Positions 50,574 through 58,711 of a stretch of 64,000 bases of DNA are shown one piece after another. Positions within the stretch are counted from its first letter, which is position 1. Every line of letters begins with the position of its first letter. The translations under genes and the position numbers were made by a program. The DNA comes from Adlercreutzia wanghongyangiae. Its GTDB lineage: Bacteria > Actinomycetota > Coriobacteriia > Coriobacteriales > Eggerthellaceae. Where the stretch lies: NCBI RefSeq assembly GCF_035989245.1, contig NZ_JAYMFF010000008.1, positions 1 to 64,000 of the forward strand. Reading direction: 5' to 3'. A model generated the notes under the pieces. It saw nothing but the letters and a program-made list of their open reading frames with translations. It ran no database searches and had not been told where the DNA came from.

Positions 50574-51522
50574 GGCTCCCGCCCCCTTTCGTGTCGGAAT
50601 ACCTTGACGGACCATCGACGACTTCCGCACCTCCCATGAGGTCGACGAAATAATCCTCGATATCGCGAGCGTGGACGTACAGCCCGCTCACGGGCATATT
50701 GGCCGTAAGAAGGACACGGCCTACTGCCTCGGCGTCGAGGCCGGCCACCCGGATGGCGTCATCGGGCATCACCGTAAAGACGGCATCGGGGAATGCCCCT
50801 TCGAGTACCGCCAAGGCTCGTGGCGTCTCCGGCGTTTCCACGCACAGATAGTCGGCGCAGGCATCTTCCACTTCCTCTGCGGTCATCTGGATCGCCAGAC
50901 GTCCATCGCGAAGGACTCCGTAGCGGTTCACCAAACGCTCAAGCTGATCGAGCACATGAGAGCTGATGAGCACGGCGCACCCCCGCTGCAAGGCAAGATC
51001 GGCCAGCAGACATCGAACCTGACGCACCCCCTCCGGGTCCAACCCGTTGAAGGGCTCGTCCAAAAGCAGCACATCCGGTCGCCCCACCAGCGCAAGGGCC
51101 AACCCGAGGCGCTGCTTCATGCCAAGGGAATAGCCCCGCGCGCTCTTGTCGGCCACCAAGCCGAGCCCCACGGCCTCCACCACTTCGGCCACCTCGGCCT
51201 TCGGATTCGCAAGCCCCTGGGCCAGCGCCCGCACCATCACGTTCTGGAACCCCGTAAGCCCGGGATTCACGGCGGGATGCTCGATGAGGCAGCCCAGACG
51301 AGCGCTCGTCTGGCAGGGTCCCAAAATCTCACCGCACACCGCCACCGTGCCGGCAGTGGGCGCGAGGTAGCCCGCGATAAGCTTCAGCAGCGTGGACTTG
51401 CCGGCCCCGTTGCGCCCCACAAGGCCGTAAACGTCCCCCGCCGCAAGGGAAAGCGACACATCGTCCACCGCTCGCTTCGTGCGAAAGACGCGGGCGAGGC
51501 GGTCGCAGCGCAGTGCTTCCAT
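50566..51522 (-). CDS. ABC transporter ATP-binding protein (BcrA/NatA-like)
   Basis: The 318-residue ATPase has Walker A GLVGRNGAGKSTLLK, signature YSLGMKQRLGLA (SLGM form, as in BcrA-type antibiotic exporters), Walker B VLLLDEPFNGLDP and a switch His in LISSHVLDQ. A C-terminal 100-residue extension follows. With the permease and the two-component genes around it, this resembles bacitracin/lantibiotic self-protection or sensing modules. ATG 51522 follows GAAAGGACG. Confidence 0.9.
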   Translation of the reverse strand: MEALRCDRLARVFRTKRAVDDVSLSLAAGDVYGLVGRNGAGKSTLLKLIAGYLAPTAGTVAVCGEILGPCQTSARLGCLIEHPAVNPGLTGFQNVMVRALAQGLANPKAEVAEVVEAVGLGLVADKSARGYSLGMKQRLGLALALVGRPDVLLLDEPFNGLDPEGVRQVRCLLADLALQRGCAVLISSHVLDQLERLVNRYGVLRDGRLAIQMTAEEVEDACADYLCVETPETPRALAVLEGAFPDAVFTVMPDDAIRVAGLDAEAVGRVLLTANMPVSGLYVHARDIEDYFVDLMGGAEVVDGPSRYSDTKGGGSHA

Positions 51523-51618
51523 GAGCACGTCCTTTCTCTGATAACCAGCGATTTCCATCTTAGGACGCGTGCGCCCAGAAACCTCCCAGGAAGCTCCAAG
51601 AAAGTGCCAAGATAGGCC

Positions 51619-51733
51619 GGATGTCCGAGAAACGTGATTTTTTTCCGCGTCAAGACAGGGGAAATGACCTGCGGTTTCCCATTGTTTCAGCAGGTCATAA
51701 GATTGGTACAGAAATGACGTTTCTCAGACATCC
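51619..51733. repeat. nested inverted-repeat element between the response regulator and the ABC ATPase genes
   Basis: Outer 22-bp arms (51619-51640 and 51712-51733) match at 20 of 22. Inside, ATGACCTGC (51664-51672) pairs perfectly with GCAGGTCAT (51690-51698). The stretch is poorer in GC than the genes beside it. It lies downstream of the response-regulator stop and about 100 bp upstream of the ABC ATPase start, so it separates the two halves of the module. Confidence 0.6.
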
Positions 51734-51751
51734 ACCCGCGGAGCCGAGGCC

Positions 51752-52453
51752 TCAAACACCGTCGCGCAGCTTGAAGCCGACGCCCCAGACGGTCTCCACG
51801 TAGTCCTCGGTGCCGGTGCCGCGCAGCTTGGCGCGGATGTTGCCGATGTGGGTGGCCACGGTCTTGTCCTCCAAGGCCGCCGCGTCACCGCCGGCCGCCG
51901 CCGACAGGGCTCGCTTGGTGTGCACCTGGCGGGGCGCGGCCATAAGCGCGCGCACGATCTCGTACTCGGTGCGCGTCAGGCGTACGGGCACGCCGGCGAC
52001 CACGAAGCTGCGGGCGTCCTCGTCAAGCTCCCACACCCCGAAGCGCAGCATGCCCGGCACCGAGGAGCCCGGGGCCGTCACGGGCGTGACCCGGCGCAGC
52101 ACCGCCTCGCAGCGGGCCGCCAGCTCCTCTAAATCAAAGGGCTTCGTGAGATAGTCGTCGGCGCCGAGGCGCAGAAGCCCTACCCGGTCAGCCACCGTAG
52201 TCCGGGCAGACAACACGATGACGGGAACACCGCCCGCGCGGGCAGCGCTCACCACTGCCTCCCCGCTTTCCCCCGGCAGCATAAGATCGGTGATAACCAG
52301 ATTGAAAGGCGCGCCGCCCTCCAGATGCATAAGGCCCTCGGTGCCGGAGAAGGCCGCCGTGGACGCAGCACCCCGCTTTTCCGCATAGGAGCAGACGACG
52401 CGGTTGATGGCCGCGTCGTCTTCCACCACCAGTATGCGCGCGCCCGCCAGCAC
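51752..52453 (-). CDS. OmpR/PhoB-family response regulator
   Basis: The 233-residue protein has a receiver domain (ILVVEDDAAINRVV, phospho-Asp in VITDLMLPGESG, switch Lys in YLTKPFDLEE) and a winged-helix output domain (VRLTRTEYEIVRALMAAP... TVWGVGFKLRDG). A GTG at 52453, 4 nt after the pepP stop, is the most likely start; it lacks a ribosome site and probably relies on coupling. Its kinase is encoded beyond the ABC genes. Confidence 0.87.
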   Translation of the reverse strand: MLAGARILVVEDDAAINRVVCSYAEKRGAASTAAFSGTEGLMHLEGGAPFNLVITDLMLPGESGEAVVSAARAGGVPVIVLSARTTVADRVGLLRLGADDYLTKPFDLEELAARCEAVLRRVTPVTAPGSSVPGMLRFGVWELDEDARSFVVAGVPVRLTRTEYEIVRALMAAPRQVHTKRALSAAAGGDAAALEDKTVATHIGNIRAKLRGTGTEDYVETVWGVGFKLRDGV

Positions 52454-52457
52454 GAGG

Positions 52458-53606
52458 CTAGATGACCACCATGTCGTGGGTCGACTTCGTGAACACCTCG
52501 AAGCCGTCGTCGGTGATAACGCCGAAGTCCTCCAAGCGCATGCCGAACTTGCCCGGCAGGTAGATGCCCGGCTCCACGGTGACCACGTTGCCGGCCACGA
52601 GCGGCTCATCGTTGCGCGTCGAGAGCACCGGCTCCTCGTGAATGTCGAGCCCCACGCCGTGGCCGAGCCCGTGGCCCATGGCGCCGGCGAAGCCGCCCGC
52701 GGCAAGCACCGCCTCGGCCCGCTCGTGCGCTTCCTTACCCGTCACGCCGGGGGCGAGCATGGCCTCCACGGTCTCGTTGGCCTCGCGCACCGTGCGCCAT
52801 GCATCGCGCATCTGCCCCTCGGGCTCGCCGAGGAACACCGTACGCGTCATGTCCGAGCAGTAGCCGTAGGACTTCGCGCCGAAATCGAGTACCACGCACT
52901 GGCCGGCCTCCAACATGGCGATACCGGGCACCGCATGGGGGTTCGCCGCGTTCTCGCCCGTGGCCACGATGGTGGCGAAGGCCAGGCCCTGGGCCCCGTG
53001 GCGCAGCATCCACTCGTCCAGCTCCAGCTGCACCTCGCGCTCCATCATGCCGGGACGCATGAACTCCACGATATGGGAGAAAGCCGCATCGGTGATGGAC
53101 TGGGCCCCGCGCATGCGCGCCACTTCATAGCGCTCCTTCACCGCGCGCAGCCGACGCACCACCCCGTCGGTCTCGCCGATGGGAAACTCGGGCGGGAAGG
53201 CCTTCTGCAGGGCGCGGTACTCGGCCAGGGTAATGGTGTCCTCAATCTGCAACTCGGCCCCGGGCATGCCGTGCAACCATGAGCCGTTCCACTGGCGCGC
53301 CACAAAGCTTGCATGGCTCTCGCGCGTCTCGTCCACGCGCACCGGCGTGCGGCGGGCAGCCTGCTCGCAGACCTTGGCGTAGCGCGAGTCGGTGTGCAGC
53401 ACCACGCGGTCGGGGGCCACGTACAGGGCATGGGCCTGCTCGTCGTCGAACACGCCGTCGAAGGCCGTGAGCCAGCGGATGTTCGAGGTGTCGCGCACCA
53501 CCATGGGCGAGGGGCGCCCGTCGCGCAACTGGTTCATGGTGCGCAGAAGCTGGCCGATGTGCCACTCGCAGGCTACCGGATTGTGCAGTTCGTCGAAGAC
53601 GGTCAT
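52458..53606 (-). CDS. pepP: Xaa-Pro aminopeptidase (M24B)
   Basis: The 382-residue protein has a creatinase-like N-terminal domain and a pita-bread metallopeptidase domain. The five metal ligands are seen in VLDFGAKSYGYCSDMTRTVF (two Asp), MGHGLGHGVGLDIHE (His), VVTVEPGIY (Glu) and MRLEDFG (Glu). It removes an N-terminal residue before proline. ATG 53606 follows GAAAGGAAG. It lies next to the aro genes as in many Gram-positives, but efp, its usual neighbour, is far away. Confidence 0.92.
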   Translation of the reverse strand: MTVFDELHNPVACEWHIGQLLRTMNQLRDGRPSPMVVRDTSNIRWLTAFDGVFDDEQAHALYVAPDRVVLHTDSRYAKVCEQAARRTPVRVDETRESHASFVARQWNGSWLHGMPGAELQIEDTITLAEYRALQKAFPPEFPIGETDGVVRRLRAVKERYEVARMRGAQSITDAAFSHIVEFMRPGMMEREVQLELDEWMLRHGAQGLAFATIVATGENAANPHAVPGIAMLEAGQCVVLDFGAKSYGYCSDMTRTVFLGEPEGQMRDAWRTVREANETVEAMLAPGVTGKEAHERAEAVLAAGGFAGAMGHGLGHGVGLDIHEEPVLSTRNDEPLVAGNVVTVEPGIYLPGKFGMRLEDFGVITDDGFEVFTKSTHDMVVI

Positions 53607-53674
53607 GAGTCTTCCTTTCTCGACCGAGTACAGGCAGGCCGTTGCCGGAGGGATGTCCGGGCGGAAGGGCGGCA

Positions 53675-53794
53675 GGCCGCTGGCGGGGCGGGGCTGCCCG
53701 CGCGCAGGTTGCGCAGCGAACGGAACAGTCCAGTGGACTGTTCCGCCGAGCGAGCCATTGCTTGAGCACGGGTAGTCCCGCCCCGCCAACGGCC
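53675..53794. repeat. nested inverted-repeat element between pepP and aroQ
   Basis: Outer 26-bp arms (53675-53700 and 53769-53794) match at 23 of 26; two of the three differences are G-U pairs in plus-strand RNA. The centre is a perfect palindrome CGGAACAGTCC-agt-GGACTGTTCCG (53721-53745), framed by GCAGCGAAC and GCCGAGCGAGC. The frame and palindrome resemble the element at 37541-37652 and the hairpin at 12164-12184. It fills the gap between the pepP start and the aroQ stop. Confidence 0.65.
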
Positions 53795-53806
53795 GGACGG
53801 ACGGAT

Positions 53807-54238
53807 CTACCCCTCTTCCAGCAGTATATCCAGCGCGCGCAGATAGCCGTCCTTGCCCAAGCCCTTCACCTGGGCGATGCAGGCCGGCGCGATCACCGAC
53901 GTGCGGCGGAACTCCTCGCGCTGGGAAATATCCGAGATGTGAATCTCCACCACCGGCACATCGATGGTCTCCACCGCATCGTGCAGAGCGTAGGAGTAGT
54001 GGGTGTGAGCGCCCGGGTTGTACACGATGCCGTCGTAGTTGCCGTGGGCGGCATGCAGCCGATCGATGAGCGCGCCCTCGTGATTCGACTGAAAGCAGTC
54101 CACTTCCACGCCGCGCTCGGCCCCGTAGGCGACCACCATGGCCTCGATGTCGGCCAAGGTATCGGTGCCGTAGAACTGAGGGTCGCGCTGCCCGAGCATA
54201 TTCAGGTTCGGCCCGTTCATCAGCAAAATCTTCTTCAC
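53807..54238 (-). CDS. aroQ: 3-dehydroquinate dehydratase, type II
   Basis: The 143-residue protein has MNGPNLNMLGQRDPQFYG with the catalytic Tyr, QSNHEGALIDRLH, NPGAHTHYSYALHDA and EIHISDISQREEFRRTS, the complete type II signature. It dehydrates 3-dehydroquinate to 3-dehydroshikimate in the shikimate pathway. The GTG start at 54238 overlaps the aroB stop in a GTGA. It is the last gene of the aroC-aroK-aroB-aroQ operon. Confidence 0.95.
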   Translation of the reverse strand: MKKILLMNGPNLNMLGQRDPQFYGTDTLADIEAMVVAYGAERGVEVDCFQSNHEGALIDRLHAAHGNYDGIVYNPGAHTHYSYALHDAVETIDVPVVEIHISDISQREEFRRTSVIAPACIAQVKGLGKDGYLRALDILLEEG

Positions 54239-55344
54239 TTCGACGCCTCCCACTGCCGCAGCTGCTCCAGAATCACGTCGTCGGGAACGGCGACGAGCTC
54301 CCAATCGCCGATGTCGCGGGGCACCACGAAGCGCACCTCGCCGGCACGGGTCTTCTTGTCGCGCTTCATGGCCGCCAGCATTTGGTCGGCCGGAGCCGAC
54401 CAGGCAAGCGCCGGCAGGCCGAGCGCGTCCAGCAGGTCGTCCTGAGCGGCCACCAGCTCCTCGGAAGTGCCCGCCACCCGAACGCCCAGGCGCGCGGCGA
54501 AGCGCATGCCCTCGGCCACGGCCGCCCCATGAGAGAACGTACCGTAACCGGCCAGCGCCTCCACGGCATGCCCCAGGGTGTGGCCGTAGTTCAGGCACTC
54601 GCGCACTCCGCGGCTCTCGGTTTTGTCCTCGGCCACCACATTGGCCTTGAACACCACCGAGCGCGCGATGGCCTCGGACACTGTCTCGGGCTGTCGGGCC
54701 GCCAGGGCCTCGGCGTGGTCCAGCATCCAGAAGAAGAACTCGTCGGAGTCGATCACCGATGCCTTGGCGATCTCGGCGCAGCCGCAAGCCCACTCGCGCT
54801 CGTCCAGCGTGGCCAAGGTAGCCGTGCAGGCGGCCACGTAGGCCGGCTGCTTGAACGTGCCCACCAGGTTCTTGCCCGCGTCCAGGTTCACGCCGGTCTT
54901 GCCCCCCACCGAGGAGTCCACCATCGCCAGCAGCGTGGTGGGCACCTGCACGAAGGAAATGCCGCGCATGTAGGTGGAGGCCACGAAGCCGGCCAGGTCG
55001 CCCACCACGCCGCCGCCGAGGGCCACCACGGCGCAGTCGCGCGTGAGGCCGAGCCCGGCCATGGCGTTCCACACCTCGCCGGCCACGGCAAGCGATTTCG
55101 CATCCTCGCCGGCGGGCACCACGATGTCGCTCACGCGGAAACCCGCAGCTCGCAGCGACGCCTTGGCCTCCTCGACGTACAGGGGGCCCACGTTCGTGTC
55201 GGTCAGCACCAGCAGGTGGGGTGCCGACGCCACCGCCGGCAGCTTCTTCAGCGAGGCCCCCAACCCCTCGAGCACCGTGTCGCCAATGCGCACGTCGTAG
55301 GGCGTCTCGCCGGGGATGTTCACCACTATTTTGGTTGCGGGCAC
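54235..55344 (-). CDS. aroB: 3-dehydroquinate synthase
   Basis: The 369-residue NAD- and metal-dependent enzyme closes DAHP to 3-dehydroquinate. Seen are VALGGGVVGDLAGFVAST, TTLLAMVDSSVGGKTGVN and the metal-site NYGHTLGHAVEA. Length is normal. Its ATG lies 19 nt inside the end of aroK, and its stop is shared with the aroQ start, so the operon is tightly coupled. Confidence 0.96.
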   Translation of the reverse strand: MPATKIVVNIPGETPYDVRIGDTVLEGLGASLKKLPAVASAPHLLVLTDTNVGPLYVEEAKASLRAAGFRVSDIVVPAGEDAKSLAVAGEVWNAMAGLGLTRDCAVVALGGGVVGDLAGFVASTYMRGISFVQVPTTLLAMVDSSVGGKTGVNLDAGKNLVGTFKQPAYVAACTATLATLDEREWACGCAEIAKASVIDSDEFFFWMLDHAEALAARQPETVSEAIARSVVFKANVVAEDKTESRGVRECLNYGHTLGHAVEALAGYGTFSHGAAVAEGMRFAARLGVRVAGTSEELVAAQDDLLDALGLPALAWSAPADQMLAAMKRDKKTRAGEVRFVVPRDIGDWELVAVPDDVILEQLRQWEASK

Positions 55345-55931
55345 AGGATACCCTCCTTTTCAAGAACGCGCTGCACTTCACGGGCGATAGCCGGCACCGA
55401 CTTGCCCGCCGTGTCCACGGTCGCATCGGCCACGGCCTCGTACAGCGGCAGGCGCTCGGCGATGCGGGCGCGGGCCGCCTCCAAGTTCTGGAACAGGGGG
55501 CGGGTTGACGTGTCGCTGATGCGGCTGGCGGCCTCGTCGGCCGTCACCTGCAGATACACCACGAACCCCGCATCCTCGAAGATGCCGTGGTTCTCGGGCG
55601 TGACCACCACGCCGCCGCCGCACGACACCAGCATCGGCGCCTCGGCGGCGCCCAGCTCGCGCAGCACCTCGGTCTCGATGGCGCGGAAGCCCTCCTCGCC
55701 CGAAGCCGCGAAAATATCCTTCACGCGGCAGCCCTCGCGTCGCTCGATGTAGGTGTCCATGTCCACCGAAGCCACCCGGCACGTGCGCGCCAGGCGCCGG
55801 GCCACCGAGGTCTTGCCCGCTCCCATGAACCCGACGAAGAACACCGGGCGCGTCAACGTCATGGGCTCGGCCGCCATGGGCCGTGTCGCCGGCCGCCGGC
55901 GCGGCGCTCTTTCCTTGTTTTCCTGATCCAT
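55326..55931 (-). CDS. aroK: shikimate kinase
   Basis: The 201-residue P-loop kinase has VGFMGAGKTSVARRLA (Walker A), the substrate Asp in VDMDTYIERREG, and VSCGGGVVVTPEN. It phosphorylates shikimate. Typical AroK proteins have about 170 residues; the first 30 here are a basic extension, and an internal Met near MTLTRPVFF could be the true start. ATG 55931 lies 2 nt after the aroC stop. Confidence 0.92.
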   Translation of the reverse strand: MDQENKERAPRRRPATRPMAAEPMTLTRPVFFVGFMGAGKTSVARRLARTCRVASVDMDTYIERREGCRVKDIFAASGEEGFRAIETEVLRELGAAEAPMLVSCGGGVVVTPENHGIFEDAGFVVYLQVTADEAASRISDTSTRPLFQNLEAARARIAERLPLYEAVADATVDTAGKSVPAIAREVQRVLEKEGILCPQPK

Positions 55932-55933
55932 CG

Positions 55934-57100
55934 CTACCGTCCCATCGTGCGCAAGCGCTGCTTGTAGGCTTTGATCGAGGCCTTGATGTCGGCCATGCAG
56001 GTGTTTCCGAAGGCTTCGATGTAGGCGTTGGCCAGGGCGAAGGCCACCTCGCCTTCGGCCACCACGGCCGCTGCCGGCACCGCGCACACATCCGAGCGCT
56101 CCTTGGAGGCCTCCTCCACGGCCAGCGTGTCCAGGTTCACCGTTTGAAGCGGCGTCATCAAGGTTGGGATGGGCTTCATGGCCGCCGTCACAATGAGCGG
56201 CATCCCGCTCGTCATGCCGCCCTCCAGGCCGCCGGCGTTGTTCGACGCGCGAATGAAGTCGCAGCCGTCCAGAAGGATGGGGTCGTGCACCTGGCTGCCG
56301 GGACGGACCGCCGCTTTAAAACCGAGGCCGAATTCCACGCCCTTGATGGCGGGGATGGAGAACAGCGCCGCCCCGATGCGCGAGGTGAGGCGATCGGTGC
56401 CGGTGGCGTAGGTGCCCAGGCCCGGCACCAGCCCCGTGGCCACGATGCGGAAGGTGCCGCCCAGGCTCTCACCGTCGGCCTTGGCCTTGTCGATGGCCTT
56501 CTTCATGGCCACCGTAGCCTTCGCATCGGGGCAACGCATCTCCGAGAGCTCGATATCGAGCGGCTTGTGCTCGGCCGCATCGGCCATGGACTCCTCGGCC
56601 ATGGACACATCGCCCACCGACACCACATAGCTCATGATGTCCACGCCCAACTCGGCCAGAAACTCTCGCGCGATGCCGGCGGCGGCCACGCGGGCCGCCG
56701 TCTCGCGGGCGCTCGCCCGCTCCAGAATATTGCGGCAGTCGTCGGTGTTCGTGCGCAGGGCGCCCACCAAATCGGCATGACCCGGACGCGGCGTCACCTC
56801 GCGCACCAGGTCGGACGGAGCGTTTCCGAAGGCGGCCATGCGACAGGTCCAGTTCTCCCAATCGCGATTGGCCACGGTAAGCGCGATGGGGCTGCCGATG
56901 GTGCGCCCGAAGCGCACGCCGCTCGTCACACATACCTTGTCCTTCTCGATGGCCATGCGACCGCCGCGGCCGTAGCCGGCCTGGCGGCGCGCCAGATCGG
57001 CGTTGATGTGCTCCTCCGACACGGGAAGCCCGGCCGGCACGCCGGTCACGATGGCCGTAAGCTCGGGACCGTGGCTCTCGCCCGCTGTGATGTACTCCAT
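55934..57100 (-). CDS. aroC: chorismate synthase
   Basis: The 388-residue FMN enzyme makes chorismate from EPSP. Seen are GESHGPELTAIVTGVPAG near the start, RRQAGYGRGGRMAIEKD, RPGHADLVGALRTNTDDCRNILERASARETA and NNAGGLEGGMTSGMPL. ATG 57100 begins at the conserved MEYITAGESHG. A TACAAT -10 lies about 56 nt upstream, so this gene can start its own transcript with aroK, aroB and aroQ. Confidence 0.96.
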   Translation of the reverse strand: MEYITAGESHGPELTAIVTGVPAGLPVSEEHINADLARRQAGYGRGGRMAIEKDKVCVTSGVRFGRTIGSPIALTVANRDWENWTCRMAAFGNAPSDLVREVTPRPGHADLVGALRTNTDDCRNILERASARETAARVAAAGIAREFLAELGVDIMSYVVSVGDVSMAEESMADAAEHKPLDIELSEMRCPDAKATVAMKKAIDKAKADGESLGGTFRIVATGLVPGLGTYATGTDRLTSRIGAALFSIPAIKGVEFGLGFKAAVRPGSQVHDPILLDGCDFIRASNNAGGLEGGMTSGMPLIVTAAMKPIPTLMTPLQTVNLDTLAVEEASKERSDVCAVPAAAVVAEGEVAFALANAYIEAFGNTCMADIKASIKAYKQRLRTMGR

Positions 57101-57155
57101 AGATGCAGCTTTCTCGCAGGGCGCGCGCAGCCGGCGCCCAGAACAGATCGCACCC

Positions 57156-57161
57156 ATTGTA
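57156..57161 (-). promoter_or_regulatory. -10 box of the aroC operon
   Basis: The minus strand reads TACAAT 56 nt upstream of the aroC ATG, in the 127-bp gap after aroE. The -35 region is GC-rich and poor, so the promoter may need an activator or be weak. Confidence 0.45.
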
Positions 57162-57227
57162 GCGCAGCTGTGCCCGCCCCGCCGTTTCGAGACGGTAAAG
57201 TGCGCAGCGATGCCCCGCGTGGAAGCG

Positions 57228-58160
57228 CTATCGTGCCAGATCGAAACCGGCGGCGGCCGCCATGAGGGAGAACAGCTCGTCCTCGGGCATACCTAAGGCC
57301 TCCTCGCCGGTGATGTCGCGCAGAATGCCCACGGTGACCACAGCTTGCCCCACCAGCATGCCGGCGCCATCGAGGAAGGCGCAGCCGGCCGCCCGGGCCG
57401 CATGCGCCAGCGCTGTCTCGCCATGGCCGTACACCACATCGAACACCGTCTGACGCGCGCTCAGCAGCGCCGGGTCGAAAGGCGCGCCGTCGCCCTCGTT
57501 CATACCCAAGGGCGTGGCATCGATGATGATGTCGGCCCCGGCAATGGCCTGGCGCGAGGTGTCGTAGCTGCCATACTTGAAGTTCACGCGATCGTACAGT
57601 TCGGCAAAGCTGAGATGACCTTCCTTGAAGGCCGGCATATCCACGGTGCGGCCCACCAACGCGCCCAACTCATCCACATAGATGCGCAGCACATCGCGGG
57701 CCCGATCCTTGCTGCGGCCCACCAGTATCACCTCGGCCGGCCCCGCCTGGGCCACGGCATGCAGGATGGAAAGCGACGTGGGGCCGGTGCCGCACACCAC
57801 CACCGACTTCCCCCTGAAGGACACGCCGGCCCCTTCCAGATAGGCCACACACCCTTGGCCGTCGGTATTGTAGGCGATCAGCGCGCCGTTGGCGTTCACC
57901 AGCACATTGGCCCCATGAGCCAGACGAGCCGAAGCGGCCTGGCTGTCGGCAGCAGCCAAAGCCTGCGGCTTGTAGGGCGTGGTGATGTTGATGGAAAGGA
58001 AGTCGCGCGCAGCCAGGAACGCCTCGGCCTCTGCGGCCGTGGGCAGATCCATAAGGCCGTAGTGCCAGTTCAGGCCAGCCTTCTCGTACACGGCGTTGTA
58101 CATAGCCGGCGATTTCGAGTGGCCCACCGGATGGCCCAGCACGTAAAGCTTCTCGGTCAC
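57228..58160 (-). CDS. aroE: shikimate dehydrogenase
   Basis: The 310-residue protein has VLGHPVGHSKSPAMYNAVY (substrate site), the catalytic Lys in SINITTPYKPQAL, a Rossmann motif VVVCGTGPTSLSIL and the end motif GMLVGQAVVTVGI. It reduces 3-dehydroshikimate with NADPH. An insertion of about 30 residues after the cofactor domain's second strand (around 170-205) makes it longer than the usual 275. GTG 58160 overlaps the yqeG stop (GTGA). Confidence 0.9.
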   Translation of the reverse strand: MTEKLYVLGHPVGHSKSPAMYNAVYEKAGLNWHYGLMDLPTAAEAEAFLAARDFLSINITTPYKPQALAAADSQAASARLAHGANVLVNANGALIAYNTDGQGCVAYLEGAGVSFRGKSVVVCGTGPTSLSILHAVAQAGPAEVILVGRSKDRARDVLRIYVDELGALVGRTVDMPAFKEGHLSFAELYDRVNFKYGSYDTSRQAIAGADIIIDATPLGMNEGDGAPFDPALLSARQTVFDVVYGHGETALAHAARAAGCAFLDGAGMLVGQAVVTVGILRDITGEEALGMPEDELFSLMAAAAGFDLAR

Positions 58161-58690
58161 AGTCGCTCCCCTTCCGTCTTCTGGATGTTAACCGCCGGCT
58201 CCGGCACCCGATCGCCCAGAATGACCCGCTCCACGTTGCGCAGCAGCAGGGTATGGGGCAGATCCTGTTCCACCAGCGGTTGCAGCATGTAGGCGGGAAG
58301 ACCGGCGGCATGGGCGCCCAGCACGTCGGTGGCCAGCTGGTCGCCGATCACCACGGTGTCGCGGCGGGTGCCCCCCACCTTCCTCATACCGGCGATGAAC
58401 GCCGGGGGCAGGGGCTTCATGGCCTTGGCCACCACGGGCATCGCCAGCTCGGCACCTAGGCGGTGGGGCGTGTCGTGCCAATTGTTCGACACCAGGCAGA
58501 ACGCCACGCCGGCCTCGCGGGCACGGCCGAGCCACATCCCCACGTCGCGGGGGATCTCGTGGGTGTCGCGGGTGAGAATGGTGTTGTCGATGTCAAGCAG
58601 CACGTGGGTACGGCCGCAACCCAGAAGGTCGCGGTCGATGTCCACAGAGCTGATGCGCGAGAAGTAGCGGTCGGGGGTGAGCAGAGCCAT
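58157..58690 (-). CDS. YqeG-family HAD IIIA phosphatase
   Basis: The 177-residue protein has HAD motif I in HVLLDIDNTILTRD, motif II in CLVSNNW, and motifs III/IV in KAMKPLPPAFI and VIGDQLATDVLGAHAAG. YqeG-like phosphatases often sit with aroE and ribosome-assembly genes; their substrate is not established. It starts 21 nt after mltG and its stop overlaps the aroE start. Confidence 0.87.
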   Translation of the reverse strand: MALLTPDRYFSRISSVDIDRDLLGCGRTHVLLDIDNTILTRDTHEIPRDVGMWLGRAREAGVAFCLVSNNWHDTPHRLGAELAMPVVAKAMKPLPPAFIAGMRKVGGTRRDTVVIGDQLATDVLGAHAAGLPAYMLQPLVEQDLPHTLLLRNVERVILGDRVPEPAVNIQKTEGERL

Positions 58691-58711
58691 GGGACGCCTT
58701 CGCGCGGCGGC

